From: Lachnospiraceae bacterium
GTDB taxonomy: Bacteria > Bacillota > Clostridia > Lachnospirales > Lachnospiraceae
Length of the DNA: 41,830 nt
Reading direction: 5' to 3'
Assembly: GCA_028692395.1 (NCBI GenBank)
Contig: JAQUXP010000033.1
Coordinates: forward strand, 1 to 41,830
The number at the start of each line of letters is the position of its first letter. Position 1 is the stretch's first letter. The notes beneath the pieces were generated by a model. That model did not search any database. It saw nothing but the letters and a program-made list of their open reading frames with translations, and was not told the DNA's origin. The position numbers were made by a program, and so were the translations under genes. Shown here piece by piece: positions 7,104-14,384 of the stretch.

Positions 7104-8306
7104 ATGGCAGTTCGGGTAAAACCACATAAAAGAGCAAAAGTTAGAAGCAAAAGCAACGATTATTATGATTACAGTCTGTTGGCAGCAGTCATTATTCTGA
7201 TCTGTTTTGGACTTGTAATGCTGTACAGCGCAAGCTACTATGAAGCAATTCAAACCATGAAAGGAGATGACCTGTTTTACTTTAGAAAACAGGCATTGAT
7301 CAGTGTCGGTGCCGTCATTATGGCAATCGTAATCTCCATGATTGATTATCATATCTATGCAAAATTTGCATTTCTTCTGTATATTGCAGCTATGGGACTG
7401 ATGGCGATGGTACGCTTTACCCCTCTTGGCGTCAATGTCAATAATTCAAGAAGATGGTTAAAGCTTGGTATCCAGTTTCAGCCTTCTGAGATAGCAAAGA
7501 TAGCCGTAATATTATTTCTTGCAGTATTGATTGTGCAGATGGGAAAGCAGATTGGAACCCTGCGAGGTTTTATCACAGTGCTGCTTGTAGGTGGAATGCA
7601 GGCACTGGGTGCGAAGGTATTTACCGATAACCTGAGCACTGCACTGATTATTCTTGGTATTGCCTGCGTGATGATCTATCTGGCGCATCCACGGACAGCA
7701 CCCTTCGTGGTGGGAGCTGTGGTGGCAGTAATAGGCATTGTGATAGTGGTAAGCTATATATCTGCCAATATGACAAATGATCTAACCACCGGATTTCGAT
7801 TCCGGCGTGTACTGACCTGGCTGGATCCACAGTCTTACCTGGATGATGGCGGATTTCAGGTGATACAGGGATTGTATGCCATCGGTTCCGGCGGATTCTT
7901 TGGAAAAGGGCTGGGTAACAGTGAGCAGAAGCTCGATACGATTCCAGAAGCGCAAAATGATATGATTTTCTCTATTATCTGTGAGGAGCTTGGGGTATTT
8001 GGAGCGATTCTGGTGCTTCTGATGTTTGGATATCTTCTGTATCGTCTGTTTATTATTGCACAAAACGCACCGGATCTTTATGGATCACTGATCGTCAGTG
8101 GTATCTTTGCACATATTTCACTGCAGGTTATCTTAAACATCTGCGTTGTGTTAAATGTCATCCCTACCACAGGTATCACTCTTCCATTTATCAGCTATGG
8201 AGGTACCTCGGTACTGTTTTTGATGGCGGAGATGGGAATTGCACTTTCCGTCTCAAGAAAAATCCGCTTTAAGGACCCAAAACCCTCTGGGGACCAAACA
8301 CAGTAA
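7104..8306 (+). CDS. FtsW/RodA/SpoVE-family peptidoglycan glycosyltransferase
   Basis: A 400-residue polytopic membrane protein of the SEDS family. Diagnostic stretches are GLVMLYSAS in the first helix, FQPSEIAKIAVILF, NLSTALIILGI, the GFQVIQGLYAIGSGGFFGKGLGNS loop, PEAQNDMIFSIICEELG, and the C-terminal PTTGITLPFISYGGTS. SEDS proteins polymerise lipid II together with a class B PBP in division (FtsW), elongation (RodA) or sporulation (SpoVE). The length and motifs fit FtsW/SpoVE rather better than RodA, but no partner PBP lies nearby, so the exact role is open. AGGAG precedes the start. It stands alone between the phosphodiesterase gene and acpP. Confidence 0.9.
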   Translation: MAVRVKPHKRAKVRSKSNDYYDYSLLAAVIILICFGLVMLYSASYYEAIQTMKGDDLFYFRKQALISVGAVIMAIVISMIDYHIYAKFAFLLYIAAMGLMAMVRFTPLGVNVNNSRRWLKLGIQFQPSEIAKIAVILFLAVLIVQMGKQIGTLRGFITVLLVGGMQALGAKVFTDNLSTALIILGIACVMIYLAHPRTAPFVVGAVVAVIGIVIVVSYISANMTNDLTTGFRFRRVLTWLDPQSYLDDGGFQVIQGLYAIGSGGFFGKGLGNSEQKLDTIPEAQNDMIFSIICEELGVFGAILVLLMFGYLLYRLFIIAQNAPDLYGSLIVSGIFAHISLQVILNICVVLNVIPTTGITLPFISYGGTSVLFLMAEMGIALSVSRKIRFKDPKPSGDQTQ

Positions 8307-8322
8307 AAAATAGTTAAATGTA

Positions 8323-8351
8323 TTGACAAAACATTTATTTGCATTTAAACT
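8323..8351 (+). promoter_or_regulatory. Sigma-A promoter of acpP
   Basis: TTGACA at 8323-8328 and TAAACT at 8346-8351 with 17-bp spacing; the acpP start codon is 35 bp further on. Confidence 0.6.
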
Positions 8352-8385
8352 TTGGATAGAAAGATAACTAAGGAGAGACAAGAAT

Positions 8386-8619
8386 ATGTTAGAGAAGATG
8401 AAATCAATCCTTGCCGAGCAGTTGAATTGTGACGCAGCAATTATTACAGAGGACACATCTTTTAAGGATGATCTTGGAGCCGATTCACTGGATCTCTTTG
8501 AACTGGTCATGGCACTGGAAGAAGAGTACGGAATTGAGATCCCTACTGAAGAATTAGAGGGTATGACAACAGTCGGGTCTGTGATCGAATACCTGAAAGC
8601 AAAAGGTGTAGACGCATAA
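8386..8619 (+). CDS. acpP: Acyl carrier protein
   Basis: A 77-residue acidic four-helix protein with the phosphopantetheine attachment motif [23 protein letters not shown]; the modified serine is in GADSLD. It carries the growing acyl chain as a thioester in fatty-acid synthesis. The start follows AAGGAGAG. It is not next to other fab genes here; instead a small acetolactate synthase subunit follows 16 bp later on the same strand, so the two share a promoter and terminator. A dedicated carrier for another pathway cannot be ruled out. Confidence 0.92.
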   Translation: MLEKMKSILAEQLNCDAAIITEDTSFKDDLGADSLDLFELVMALEEEYGIEIPTEELEGMTTVGSVIEYLKAKGVDA

Positions 8620-8635
8620 GAAAGTGGGTTTTTGG

Positions 8636-9136
8636 ATGAAGCAGAGAGTTTTATCTATTTTAGTAGAGAATACAGCAGGCGTTTTAAGCCGTGTATCCGG
8701 TTTGTTCAGTCGACGTGGTTATAATATTGACAGTCTTACCGTAGGCGTTACCGCCGATCCTAAATTTTCTCGCATGACAGTGGTATGTACCGGAGATGAA
8801 CTGATCCTGGAGCAGATCACAAAGCAGCTTGCAAAGCTGGTGGACGTTCGGGATATCAAGCTTTTGAATCCGGACGAGAGTGTCTGTCGTGAACTGATCC
8901 TGGTAAAAGTACTTGCCAATGCGGAGCAGCGTCAGAATGTCATCGCCATCACTGATATTTTCCGTGCAAAGATTGTTGATGTGGGGACAGAATCCCTGAT
9001 TGCAGAACTGACAGGCACGAAGAATAAGCTGGATGCTTTCTTGAATCTGTTAGAAGGATATGAGATTCTGGAGCTGGCAAGAACCGGAATCACCGGATTA
9101 TCCAGAGGAAAAGATGATGTTCGTTTTCTGGAATAG
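8636..9136 (+). CDS. ilvN: Acetolactate synthase small (regulatory) subunit
   Basis: About 166 residues. The N-terminal ACT domain has VLSILVENTAGVLSRVSGLFSRRGYNIDSLTVG; the C-terminal part has RELILVKV and FRAKIVDVG, with a closing GITGLSRG, all typical of IlvN/IlvH. It binds valine to control the catalytic subunit in branched-chain amino acid synthesis. The catalytic subunit (ilvB) is not in the window. I prefer the ATG at 8636 (MKQRVLSIL); an in-frame GTG at 8624 would add four residues. It is followed by a strong terminator and then leuCD, so branched-chain genes are grouped but not in one transcript. Confidence 0.92.
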   Translation: MKQRVLSILVENTAGVLSRVSGLFSRRGYNIDSLTVGVTADPKFSRMTVVCTGDELILEQITKQLAKLVDVRDIKLLNPDESVCRELILVKVLANAEQRQNVIAITDIFRAKIVDVGTESLIAELTGTKNKLDAFLNLLEGYEILELARTGITGLSRGKDDVRFLE

Positions 9137-9142
9137 GGTTAT

Positions 9143-9184
9143 AAAAATGCGAGAACGCAGAGATGTGTTTCTCGCATTTTTATT
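9143..9184 (+). terminator. Terminator after ilvN
   Basis: AAAAATGCGAGAA (9143-9155) pairs with TTCTCGCATTTTT (9169-9181), with the T run at the 3' end; it can also act on the other strand. Confidence 0.85.
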
Positions 9185-9211
9185 TCCATTTTAGTCATTT
9201 TGTGCTATAAT
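9183..9211 (+). promoter_or_regulatory. Candidate promoter of leuCD
   Basis: A perfect TATAAT (9206-9211) preceded by TGTGC, with a weak -35 TTTCCA 17 bp upstream. It lies directly after the ilvN terminator and 50 bp before leuC. No T-box is present here, in contrast to leuA. Confidence 0.45.
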
Positions 9212-9261
9212 GACATCTGTATGCAACGAATTGTACAAAATTATTCAGGAGGATATCTATC

Positions 9262-10530
9262 ATGGGAATGACAATGACACAGAAGATCCTGGCTCATGCT
9301 GCTGGTCTTGAGACGGTAGAAGCAGGACAATTAATCGAGGCAGAGCTGGATCTTGTTTTGGGCAACGATATTACATCACCGGTTGCCATACATGAGATGG
9401 ACAAGTTTGAAAAAAAAGATGTTTTTAACAAAGACAAGATCGCACTTGTTATGGATCACTTTATTCCAAACAAGGATATTAAATCAGCAGAGCACTGTAA
9501 ATGTGTGCGTGAGTTTGCCTGTAAGCATGATATCACGAACTACTTTGATGTAGGTAAGATGGGAATTGAGCATGCTCTTCTTCCGGAGCAGGGACTTACT
9601 GTGGCAGGAGATGTGATTATTGGTGCTGATTCTCATACCTGTACCTATGGTGCCCTGGGTGCATTCTCAACAGGTGTGGGAAGTACAGATATGGCTGCCG
9701 GTATGGTTACGGGAAAAGCATGGTTTAAAGTACCATCCGCTATCAAGTTTAATCTGACCGGAAAGCTGTCCCCGTGGGTAAGCGGAAAAGATGTGATTCT
9801 TCATATTATCGGTATGATTGGCGTAGATGGTGCACTTTATAAGTCTATGGAATTTACAGGAGACGGTATCGCCAGCCTTTCTATGGATGACAGATTCACT
9901 ATTGCCAATATGGCAATTGAAGCCGGCGGAAAGAACGGTATCTTCCCCGTAGACGAGAAAACAACTGCTTATATGAAAGAGCACTCCAAGAGAGCATATC
10001 AGGTATTTGAGGCAGATGCAGATGCGGTATATGAGGAGGAGTATACGATCGATCTTTCCAAACTGGAGCCTACGGTAGCATTTCCACATCTTCCGGAGAA
10101 TACAAAAACAATCACAGAGATCACAGAAGATATTGTGATTGACCAGTCTGTTATTGGTTCCTGTACGAATGGACGCATGGAGGATCTGCGCACGGCAGCA
10201 GCCATCTTAAAGGATAGAAAGGTTGCAAAAAATGTTCGCTGTATCGTGATTCCTGCAACCCAGACCATCTATCTTCAGGCCATGGAAGAGGGTCTTTTAA
10301 AGATCTTCATCGAGGCGGGAGCTGTCGTAAGTACACCAACCTGCGGTCCCTGTCTTGGCGGTTATATGGGTATTCTGGCAGAAGGAGAGCGTTGTATCTC
10401 TACCACAAACCGTAACTTTGTAGGGCGTATGGGACATGTGAATTCCGAGGTATACCTGGCAAGTCCGGCAGTTGCAGCAGCGAGTGCAGTGACAGGAAAG
10501 ATCAGCGCACCAGCAGAGCTTGGCTTATAA
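9262..10530 (+). CDS. leuC: 3-isopropylmalate dehydratase large subunit
   Basis: A 422-residue aconitase-family protein of the shorter, archaeal/clostridial LeuC type. It contains [35 protein letters not shown] and [11 protein letters not shown], which provide the three cysteine ligands of the 4Fe-4S cluster. With LeuD it isomerises 2-isopropylmalate to 3-isopropylmalate in leucine synthesis. The start at 9262 follows CAGGAGGATA. It is the first gene of a leuC-leuD pair; leuA is about 2 kb downstream under separate T-box control. LeuC-type and homoaconitase proteins are hard to separate by sequence, but the neighbours favour leucine synthesis. Confidence 0.93.
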   Translation: MGMTMTQKILAHAAGLETVEAGQLIEAELDLVLGNDITSPVAIHEMDKFEKKDVFNKDKIALVMDHFIPNKDIKSAEHCKCVREFACKHDITNYFDVGKMGIEHALLPEQGLTVAGDVIIGADSHTCTYGALGAFSTGVGSTDMAAGMVTGKAWFKVPSAIKFNLTGKLSPWVSGKDVILHIIGMIGVDGALYKSMEFTGDGIASLSMDDRFTIANMAIEAGGKNGIFPVDEKTTAYMKEHSKRAYQVFEADADAVYEEEYTIDLSKLEPTVAFPHLPENTKTITEITEDIVIDQSVIGSCTNGRMEDLRTAAAILKDRKVAKNVRCIVIPATQTIYLQAMEEGLLKIFIEAGAVVSTPTCGPCLGGYMGILAEGERCISTTNRNFVGRMGHVNSEVYLASPAVAAASAVTGKISAPAELGL

Positions 10531-10566
10531 TTTTCGCAAACATATTATGACGTGAGGAGAATAAAA

Positions 10567-11055
10567 ATGAAAGCAAACGGTACCGTATTTAAGTATGGCG
10601 ACAACGTGGACACGGATGTAATTATTCCGGCAAGATATCTGAATTCTTCCGATCCGGCAGAGCTTGCAGAGCATTGCATGGAAGACATTGATAAGGATTT
10701 TATTAAGAATGTAAAAAAAGGTGATATTATCGTGGCAAATAAGAACTTTGGCTGTGGATCCTCCCGTGAGCATGCTCCTATCGCTATCAAAGCGGCAGGC
10801 GTAAGCTGCGTGATCGCAGAAACCTTTGCACGTATTTTCTACCGTAATTCTATCAATATTGGACTTCCGATCATCGAATGCAGAGAAGCGGCAGAGGCAA
10901 TTGAGGCAGGAGATCAGGTAGAGATCGATTTTGATCTGGGTCTTATCAAAGATCTCACAAAAGGAACAGAGTATAAGGGACAGGCCTTTCCACCTTTCAT
11001 GCAGAAGATTATTGCATCGGAAGGGCTGATTAACTATATCAACGCAGCAAAGTAA
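10567..11055 (+). CDS. leuD: 3-isopropylmalate dehydratase small subunit
   Basis: About 162 residues, the swivel domain of the aconitase fold. The motifs [34 protein letters not shown] and [16 protein letters not shown] are those of the short LeuD type. It pairs with LeuC to complete the active site. The ATG at 10567 is preferred (GTGAGGAG upstream); the in-frame ATG at 10552 overlaps that ribosome binding site. It starts 36 bp after the leuC stop, clearly in the same operon. Confidence 0.93.
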   Translation: MKANGTVFKYGDNVDTDVIIPARYLNSSDPAELAEHCMEDIDKDFIKNVKKGDIIVANKNFGCGSSREHAPIAIKAAGVSCVIAETFARIFYRNSINIGLPIIECREAAEAIEAGDQVEIDFDLGLIKDLTKGTEYKGQAFPPFMQKIIASEGLINYINAAK

Positions 11056-11105
11056 GGGCAGCAGTTGGATCTTTAAAGGAAAGTCCAGGCTGAAGAGGTG
11101 ATAAA

Positions 11106-12005
11106 ATGTTTGGTAAGCATGAAGATGATGATCGGGAATATGACGAGGACCTGGAGTATGAAGAAGACGAGGACCTGGAGTACGAGGATGATCGGGAAGA
11201 TGATTATTTAAACAGCGAGGAAGAAGATGACGAGGAAGATGCTTATCTGAAACGTACTTCTTTTGTGGTTGGAAAACTGCTTCCCGGTTTGATTGGAATT
11301 ATGGTAATTATTTTGATTGGCTGTCTAAGCTATCAGTTTGTTCTGAAGGATAAACTGAGTACTCTTTTCGCAGGAAAGGGAAGTGCCCAGACGGCATCGG
11401 TGACTGTTGCACCAACCCAGGCAGTTACCCCTACTCCTGTTGCTACGCAGACTCCTGCTGCGAGCACACCGACGGCTGTACCAACAGCAGCGGTACAGGA
11501 TACTTCCGCTAATCAAGAACAAGAAACAGAGAATTCTGCTTTTGCAGAAGTCGAGGACGTGGTGACGGCAAAGGATTCTGTAAATCTGCGCTCAGATCCA
11601 AGTAATGGGGATGACAGTAACATTGTTGGAATTCTTTATAATGGTACCAAAGCAGACCGTACCGGTACCAGTGACAATGGCTGGTCCCGTCTGGACTACG
11701 ATGGCACGACCTGCTATGCAGTGACCAGTTATCTGACCACCGAGCTGGATGCTGCGAATATTGCTCTTGAGGATGATGGAATTCAGACACAGTTTGAAGA
11801 CTGGAAGGATGAAGTGACGGCGAAAGAGGAAGTAAACTTAAGAACAATGCCCAGCGTAACCAACCCGGATTCTGAGGTAGTGGCAACCATCAGCTATGGC
11901 GAGATAGTTTCCAGAACCGGAATTAACACGGAGCTTGGCTGGTCAAGAGTGGAATATCAGGGGCAGACACTATACTGCATCAGCAGCTATGTTATGAATC
12001 CCTGA
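11106..12005 (+). CDS. Acidic membrane-anchored protein with two bacterial SH3 domains
   Basis: A 299-residue protein. Residues 1-50 are extremely acidic with imperfect repeats of the kind EYDEDLEYEEDEDLEYEDD. A single membrane helix follows at about residues 56-78 (LLPGLIGIMVIILIGCL), then a Thr/Pro/Ala/Gln-rich linker, and then two SH3b repeats: VNLRSDPSNG...GWSRLDYDG and VNLRTMPSVT...GWSRVEYQG. The acidic tail would be cytoplasmic and the SH3b repeats outside, where such domains usually bind cell wall. The start at 11106 follows AAGAGGTGAT. It lies 50 bp after leuD and may be partly co-transcribed, but a functional link is not evident. It ends at a large hairpin. Confidence 0.8.
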   Translation: MFGKHEDDDREYDEDLEYEEDEDLEYEDDREDDYLNSEEEDDEEDAYLKRTSFVVGKLLPGLIGIMVIILIGCLSYQFVLKDKLSTLFAGKGSAQTASVTVAPTQAVTPTPVATQTPAASTPTAVPTAAVQDTSANQEQETENSAFAEVEDVVTAKDSVNLRSDPSNGDDSNIVGILYNGTKADRTGTSDNGWSRLDYDGTTCYAVTSYLTTELDAANIALEDDGIQTQFEDWKDEVTAKEEVNLRTMPSVTNPDSEVVATISYGEIVSRTGINTELGWSRVEYQGQTLYCISSYVMNP

Positions 12006-12010
12006 GCATG

Positions 12011-12110
12011 AAAGAATAGATTTTGCTAAGAACGAAAGTAGTCAGCACAAACCCGTTTTACTCAAACGGTGTGCTGACTACTTAAAACGCAAATTCTATT
12101 CTTTTTTTAA
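12011..12110 (+). terminator. Long composite hairpin terminator
   Basis: Three nested stems form one 94-nt fold: outer AAAGAATAGATTTTGC (12011-12026) with 12089-12104 (15 of 16 pair), middle AAGTAGTCAGCAC (12036-12048) with GTGCTGACTACTT (12071-12083, perfect), and inner CCGTTT with AAACGG. A run of seven T follows at 12102-12108. It closes the SH3-protein transcript and may also stop the tRNA transcript that comes from the right. Confidence 0.75.
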
Positions 12111-12112
12111 AA

Positions 12113-12187
12113 TCGGAGTAACTGGATTCGAACCAGCGATCTCATGACCCCCAGTCATGCGCGATAACCAAACTTCGCTATACCCCG
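12113..12187 (-). tRNA. tRNA-Pro (anticodon GGG)
   Basis: The reverse complement folds as a 75-nt cloverleaf: acceptor CGGGGTA/TACTCCG with C1 as usual for proline, D stem GCGA/TCGC, anticodon stem CATGA/TCATG around the loop CTGGGGG (anticodon GGG), five-base variable loop, T arm with GGTTCGAATCC. The discriminator is A, and the CCA end is not encoded. It is transcribed leftwards, opposite to its protein-coding neighbours. Confidence 0.95.
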
Positions 12188-12205
12188 ATGAGTGCTACGA
12201 ATGAT

Positions 12206-12234
12206 AGTATAACAGGAAATTTTAGAGTTGACAA
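12206..12234 (-). promoter_or_regulatory. Promoter of tRNA-Pro
   Basis: On the minus strand TTGTCA (12234-12229) and TATACT (12211-12206) are spaced by 17 bp, about 20 bp ahead of the tRNA 5' end. The -35 hexamer shares five bases with the -35 hexamer of the leuA leader promoter on the other strand. Confidence 0.65.
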
Positions 12235-12256
12235 GAGTAAATTTACATGTTATCGT
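12228..12256 (+). promoter_or_regulatory. Promoter of the leuA T-box transcript
   Basis: TTGACA at 12228-12233 with TATCGT at 12251-12256, 17-bp spacing. A leader of about 340 nt, holding the T-box, separates it from leuA. Confidence 0.55.
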
Positions 12257-12269
12257 ATAAATTAATAAA

Positions 12270-12570
12270 AGGAAAAGCAAAATGCTAAGACGAGGATTAT
12301 TACATCGATTTTAATTTTCAGAAAGCTGTCGGTTGATGTGAGACAGCATTTGGAATCTTTGGAACTGCCCTCTGAGCGGCTGTCTGAAATTTCTTTGAAA
12401 GAGTAGGCGCAGACGGAAGCCCTCCGTTATACGGGCAGGATATAAGATTTCACAATCCGTATCCGTAGAGTGTGTGATGATTCACAAATTAGAGTGGTAC
12501 CGCGCAGGACATATAGCAGTCTTTCGTCTCTTACAGAAGTTGTAAGTTACGAGGGGCTTTTTCTTTTGTG
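12270..12570 (+). promoter_or_regulatory. T-box leader, leucine type (specifier probably CUG)
   Basis: The T-box core AGAGTGGTACCGCG at 12491-12504 is followed by a terminator stem (about 12516-12560) with the T run of 12558-12566. The upstream stem I region ends in GGAA-CTG-CCCTCTGAGCGGC, the position where T-boxes show their specifier; CTG (12365-12367) reads leucine and agrees with leuA downstream. Uncharged tRNA-Leu would stabilise the antiterminator and allow leuA expression. The exact 5' end and the specifier assignment are from visual alignment. Confidence 0.85.
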
Positions 12571-12608
12571 TAAAAAAGGAAAATGAAATCCAAGGGAGGA
12601 AAAAAACA

Positions 12609-14267
12609 ATGATGAATGTAAGCAAGTACAAGAGACAGTATTACATGCCGCCGGTAGAATGCCTGGACTGGGCAAAAAAGGAATATGTTGAAAAAGCTCC
12701 ACACTGGTGCAGTGTAGACTTACGAGACGGGAATCAGGCACTGGTAATTCCCATGAGTCTGCAGCAGAAGATTGAGTTTTTCAAACTGCTTGTGAAAATT
12801 GGCTTTAAGGAAATCGAGGTTGGCTTCCCGGCTGCTTCTGAAACCGAATATGAATTCCTTCGTGCTTTGATTGAGCAGAACCTGATTCCCCAGGATGTAA
12901 CAGTGCAGGTGCTGACCCAGGCAAGAGAGCACATCATCCGAAAAACCTTTGAAGCACTGGACGGATGCCCCCAGGCCATCGTACATGTATATAATTCTAC
13001 TTCTTATGCACAGCGTCAGCAGGTATTTAAAAAATCCAAAGAGGAGATTTTAAAGATTGCTGTGGAGGGAGCGAAGCTTCTGAAAACTCTGGCAGATGAG
13101 ACAGAGGGTAATTTCCGTTTTGAATATTCACCGGAAAGCTTTACCGGAACAGAGCCGGAATATGCACTGGAAGTATGTAATGCAGTGCTGGATGTGTGGC
13201 AGCCAACCGCTGAGAAGAAGGCAATTATCAATCTGCCCAGCACCGTGCAGCTTTCTATGCCTCACATCTATGCAAGCCAGATTGAATATATGAGCAAGAA
13301 CCTGAAATATCGTGAAAATGTAGAACTTTCCCTTCATCCCCACAATGACCGTGGATGTGGTGTCAGTGATGCTGAGATGGGAGTTCTCGCAGGTGCAGAC
13401 CGTATCGAGGGAACCCTGTTTGGAAACGGTGAACGTACCGGTAATGTGGATATTGTCACACTGGCAATGAACATGTATGCTCAGGGCGTGGAACCGGAAC
13501 TGGACTTCTCGGATATGCCGGACATCTGTGAAAAATATGAAGCTTACACGGGAATGAAGGTGGACGAGAGAAGTCCTTACAGCGGTGCACTGGTATTTGC
13601 AGCATTTTCCGGGTCACATCAGGATGCAATTGCCAAGGGCATGCACTGGATTGAGACAGAAGATCCAAGTCACTGGACGGTTCCTTATCTGCCGATTGAT
13701 CCTACAGATGTGGGAAGGAATTATGACGCAGATGTGATCCGAATCAACAGTCAGTCCGGTAAGGGCGGTGTTGGATATATCCTGGAGACTCAGTTTGGTC
13801 TGAATCTTCCGGCGAAGATGCGGGAAGCGATGGGGTATTCTGCGAAGGATGTATCCGATCATCTGCATAAAGAACTGAAGCCGGCAGAGATCTTTAAGCT
13901 GTTCAAGGAAAAATTCGAAAATGTTGTAGAGCCATATTCCGTACACGGTGTTCACTTTAAGCAGCTGGAAGGCGGTAATATTGAGACAGAAGTGACCTCC
14001 TGCTGTAAGGGCAGCTGTATTACCACAAAAGCAGTGGGCAACGGACGTCTGAACGCAGTGAGCAATGCACTGAAGAAAGCTTATGATATGAAGTTTGATC
14101 TGGTGACCTATCAGGAGCATGCGCTGGAGCAGAGTTCCAGCTCCAAAGCTATCGCTTATGTTGGTATTAAAAAACCGGATGGTTCTCTTGCATGGGGAGC
14201 CGGAGTTGATGCGGATATTATCAGAGCCTCTATCGATGCCTTGATTACTGCAATTAATAATCGCTAA
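12609..14267 (+). CDS. leuA: 2-isopropylmalate synthase (long form)
   Basis: A 552-residue enzyme condensing acetyl-CoA and 2-oxoisovalerate, the first committed step to leucine. The HMGL-like barrel begins with CSVDLRDGNQAL (catalytic Arg and metal-binding Asp) and includes SLHPHNDRGCGVSDAEMG (metal-binding histidines) and LFGNGERTGNVDIVTLA. The C-terminal regulatory domain (from about residue 430) binds leucine for feedback inhibition. The N-terminal YKRQYYMPP and overall length fit the longer LeuA2 type. GGAGG stands before the two start ATGs at 12609/12612. Expression is controlled by the leucine T-box immediately upstream. Confidence 0.94.
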   Translation: MMNVSKYKRQYYMPPVECLDWAKKEYVEKAPHWCSVDLRDGNQALVIPMSLQQKIEFFKLLVKIGFKEIEVGFPAASETEYEFLRALIEQNLIPQDVTVQVLTQAREHIIRKTFEALDGCPQAIVHVYNSTSYAQRQQVFKKSKEEILKIAVEGAKLLKTLADETEGNFRFEYSPESFTGTEPEYALEVCNAVLDVWQPTAEKKAIINLPSTVQLSMPHIYASQIEYMSKNLKYRENVELSLHPHNDRGCGVSDAEMGVLAGADRIEGTLFGNGERTGNVDIVTLAMNMYAQGVEPELDFSDMPDICEKYEAYTGMKVDERSPYSGALVFAAFSGSHQDAIAKGMHWIETEDPSHWTVPYLPIDPTDVGRNYDADVIRINSQSGKGGVGYILETQFGLNLPAKMREAMGYSAKDVSDHLHKELKPAEIFKLFKEKFENVVEPYSVHGVHFKQLEGGNIETEVTSCCKGSCITTKAVGNGRLNAVSNALKKAYDMKFDLVTYQEHALEQSSSSKAIAYVGIKKPDGSLAWGAGVDADIIRASIDALITAINNR

Positions 14268-14282
14268 TAAAAAATAAAAAAA

Positions 14283-14333
14283 TCACAGGAAGCAAACTGC
14301 TGTAAATGATTGTCAGCGTTTGCTTCCTGTGCT
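14283..14333. terminator. Hairpin between leuA and thrC, T tract on the minus strand
   Basis: CACAGGAAGCAAAC (14284-14297) pairs with GTTTGCTTCCTGTG (14318-14331). On the plus strand no T run follows; the T-rich tract is on the minus side (A-rich at 14268-14282). It may stop antisense transcripts or act weakly on leuA. The thrC promoter is inside this hairpin. Confidence 0.55.
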
Positions 14334-14338
14334 ATAAT
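14310..14338 (+). promoter_or_regulatory. Sigma-A promoter of thrC
   Basis: TTGTCA at 14310-14315 and perfect TATAAT at 14333-14338, spaced by 17 bp. The thrC start is 46 bp downstream. Confidence 0.75.
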
Positions 14339-14384
14339 CTAACGGATAGTAAAAAAAAGAAATGCATAAAAGGATGGAAAAATA

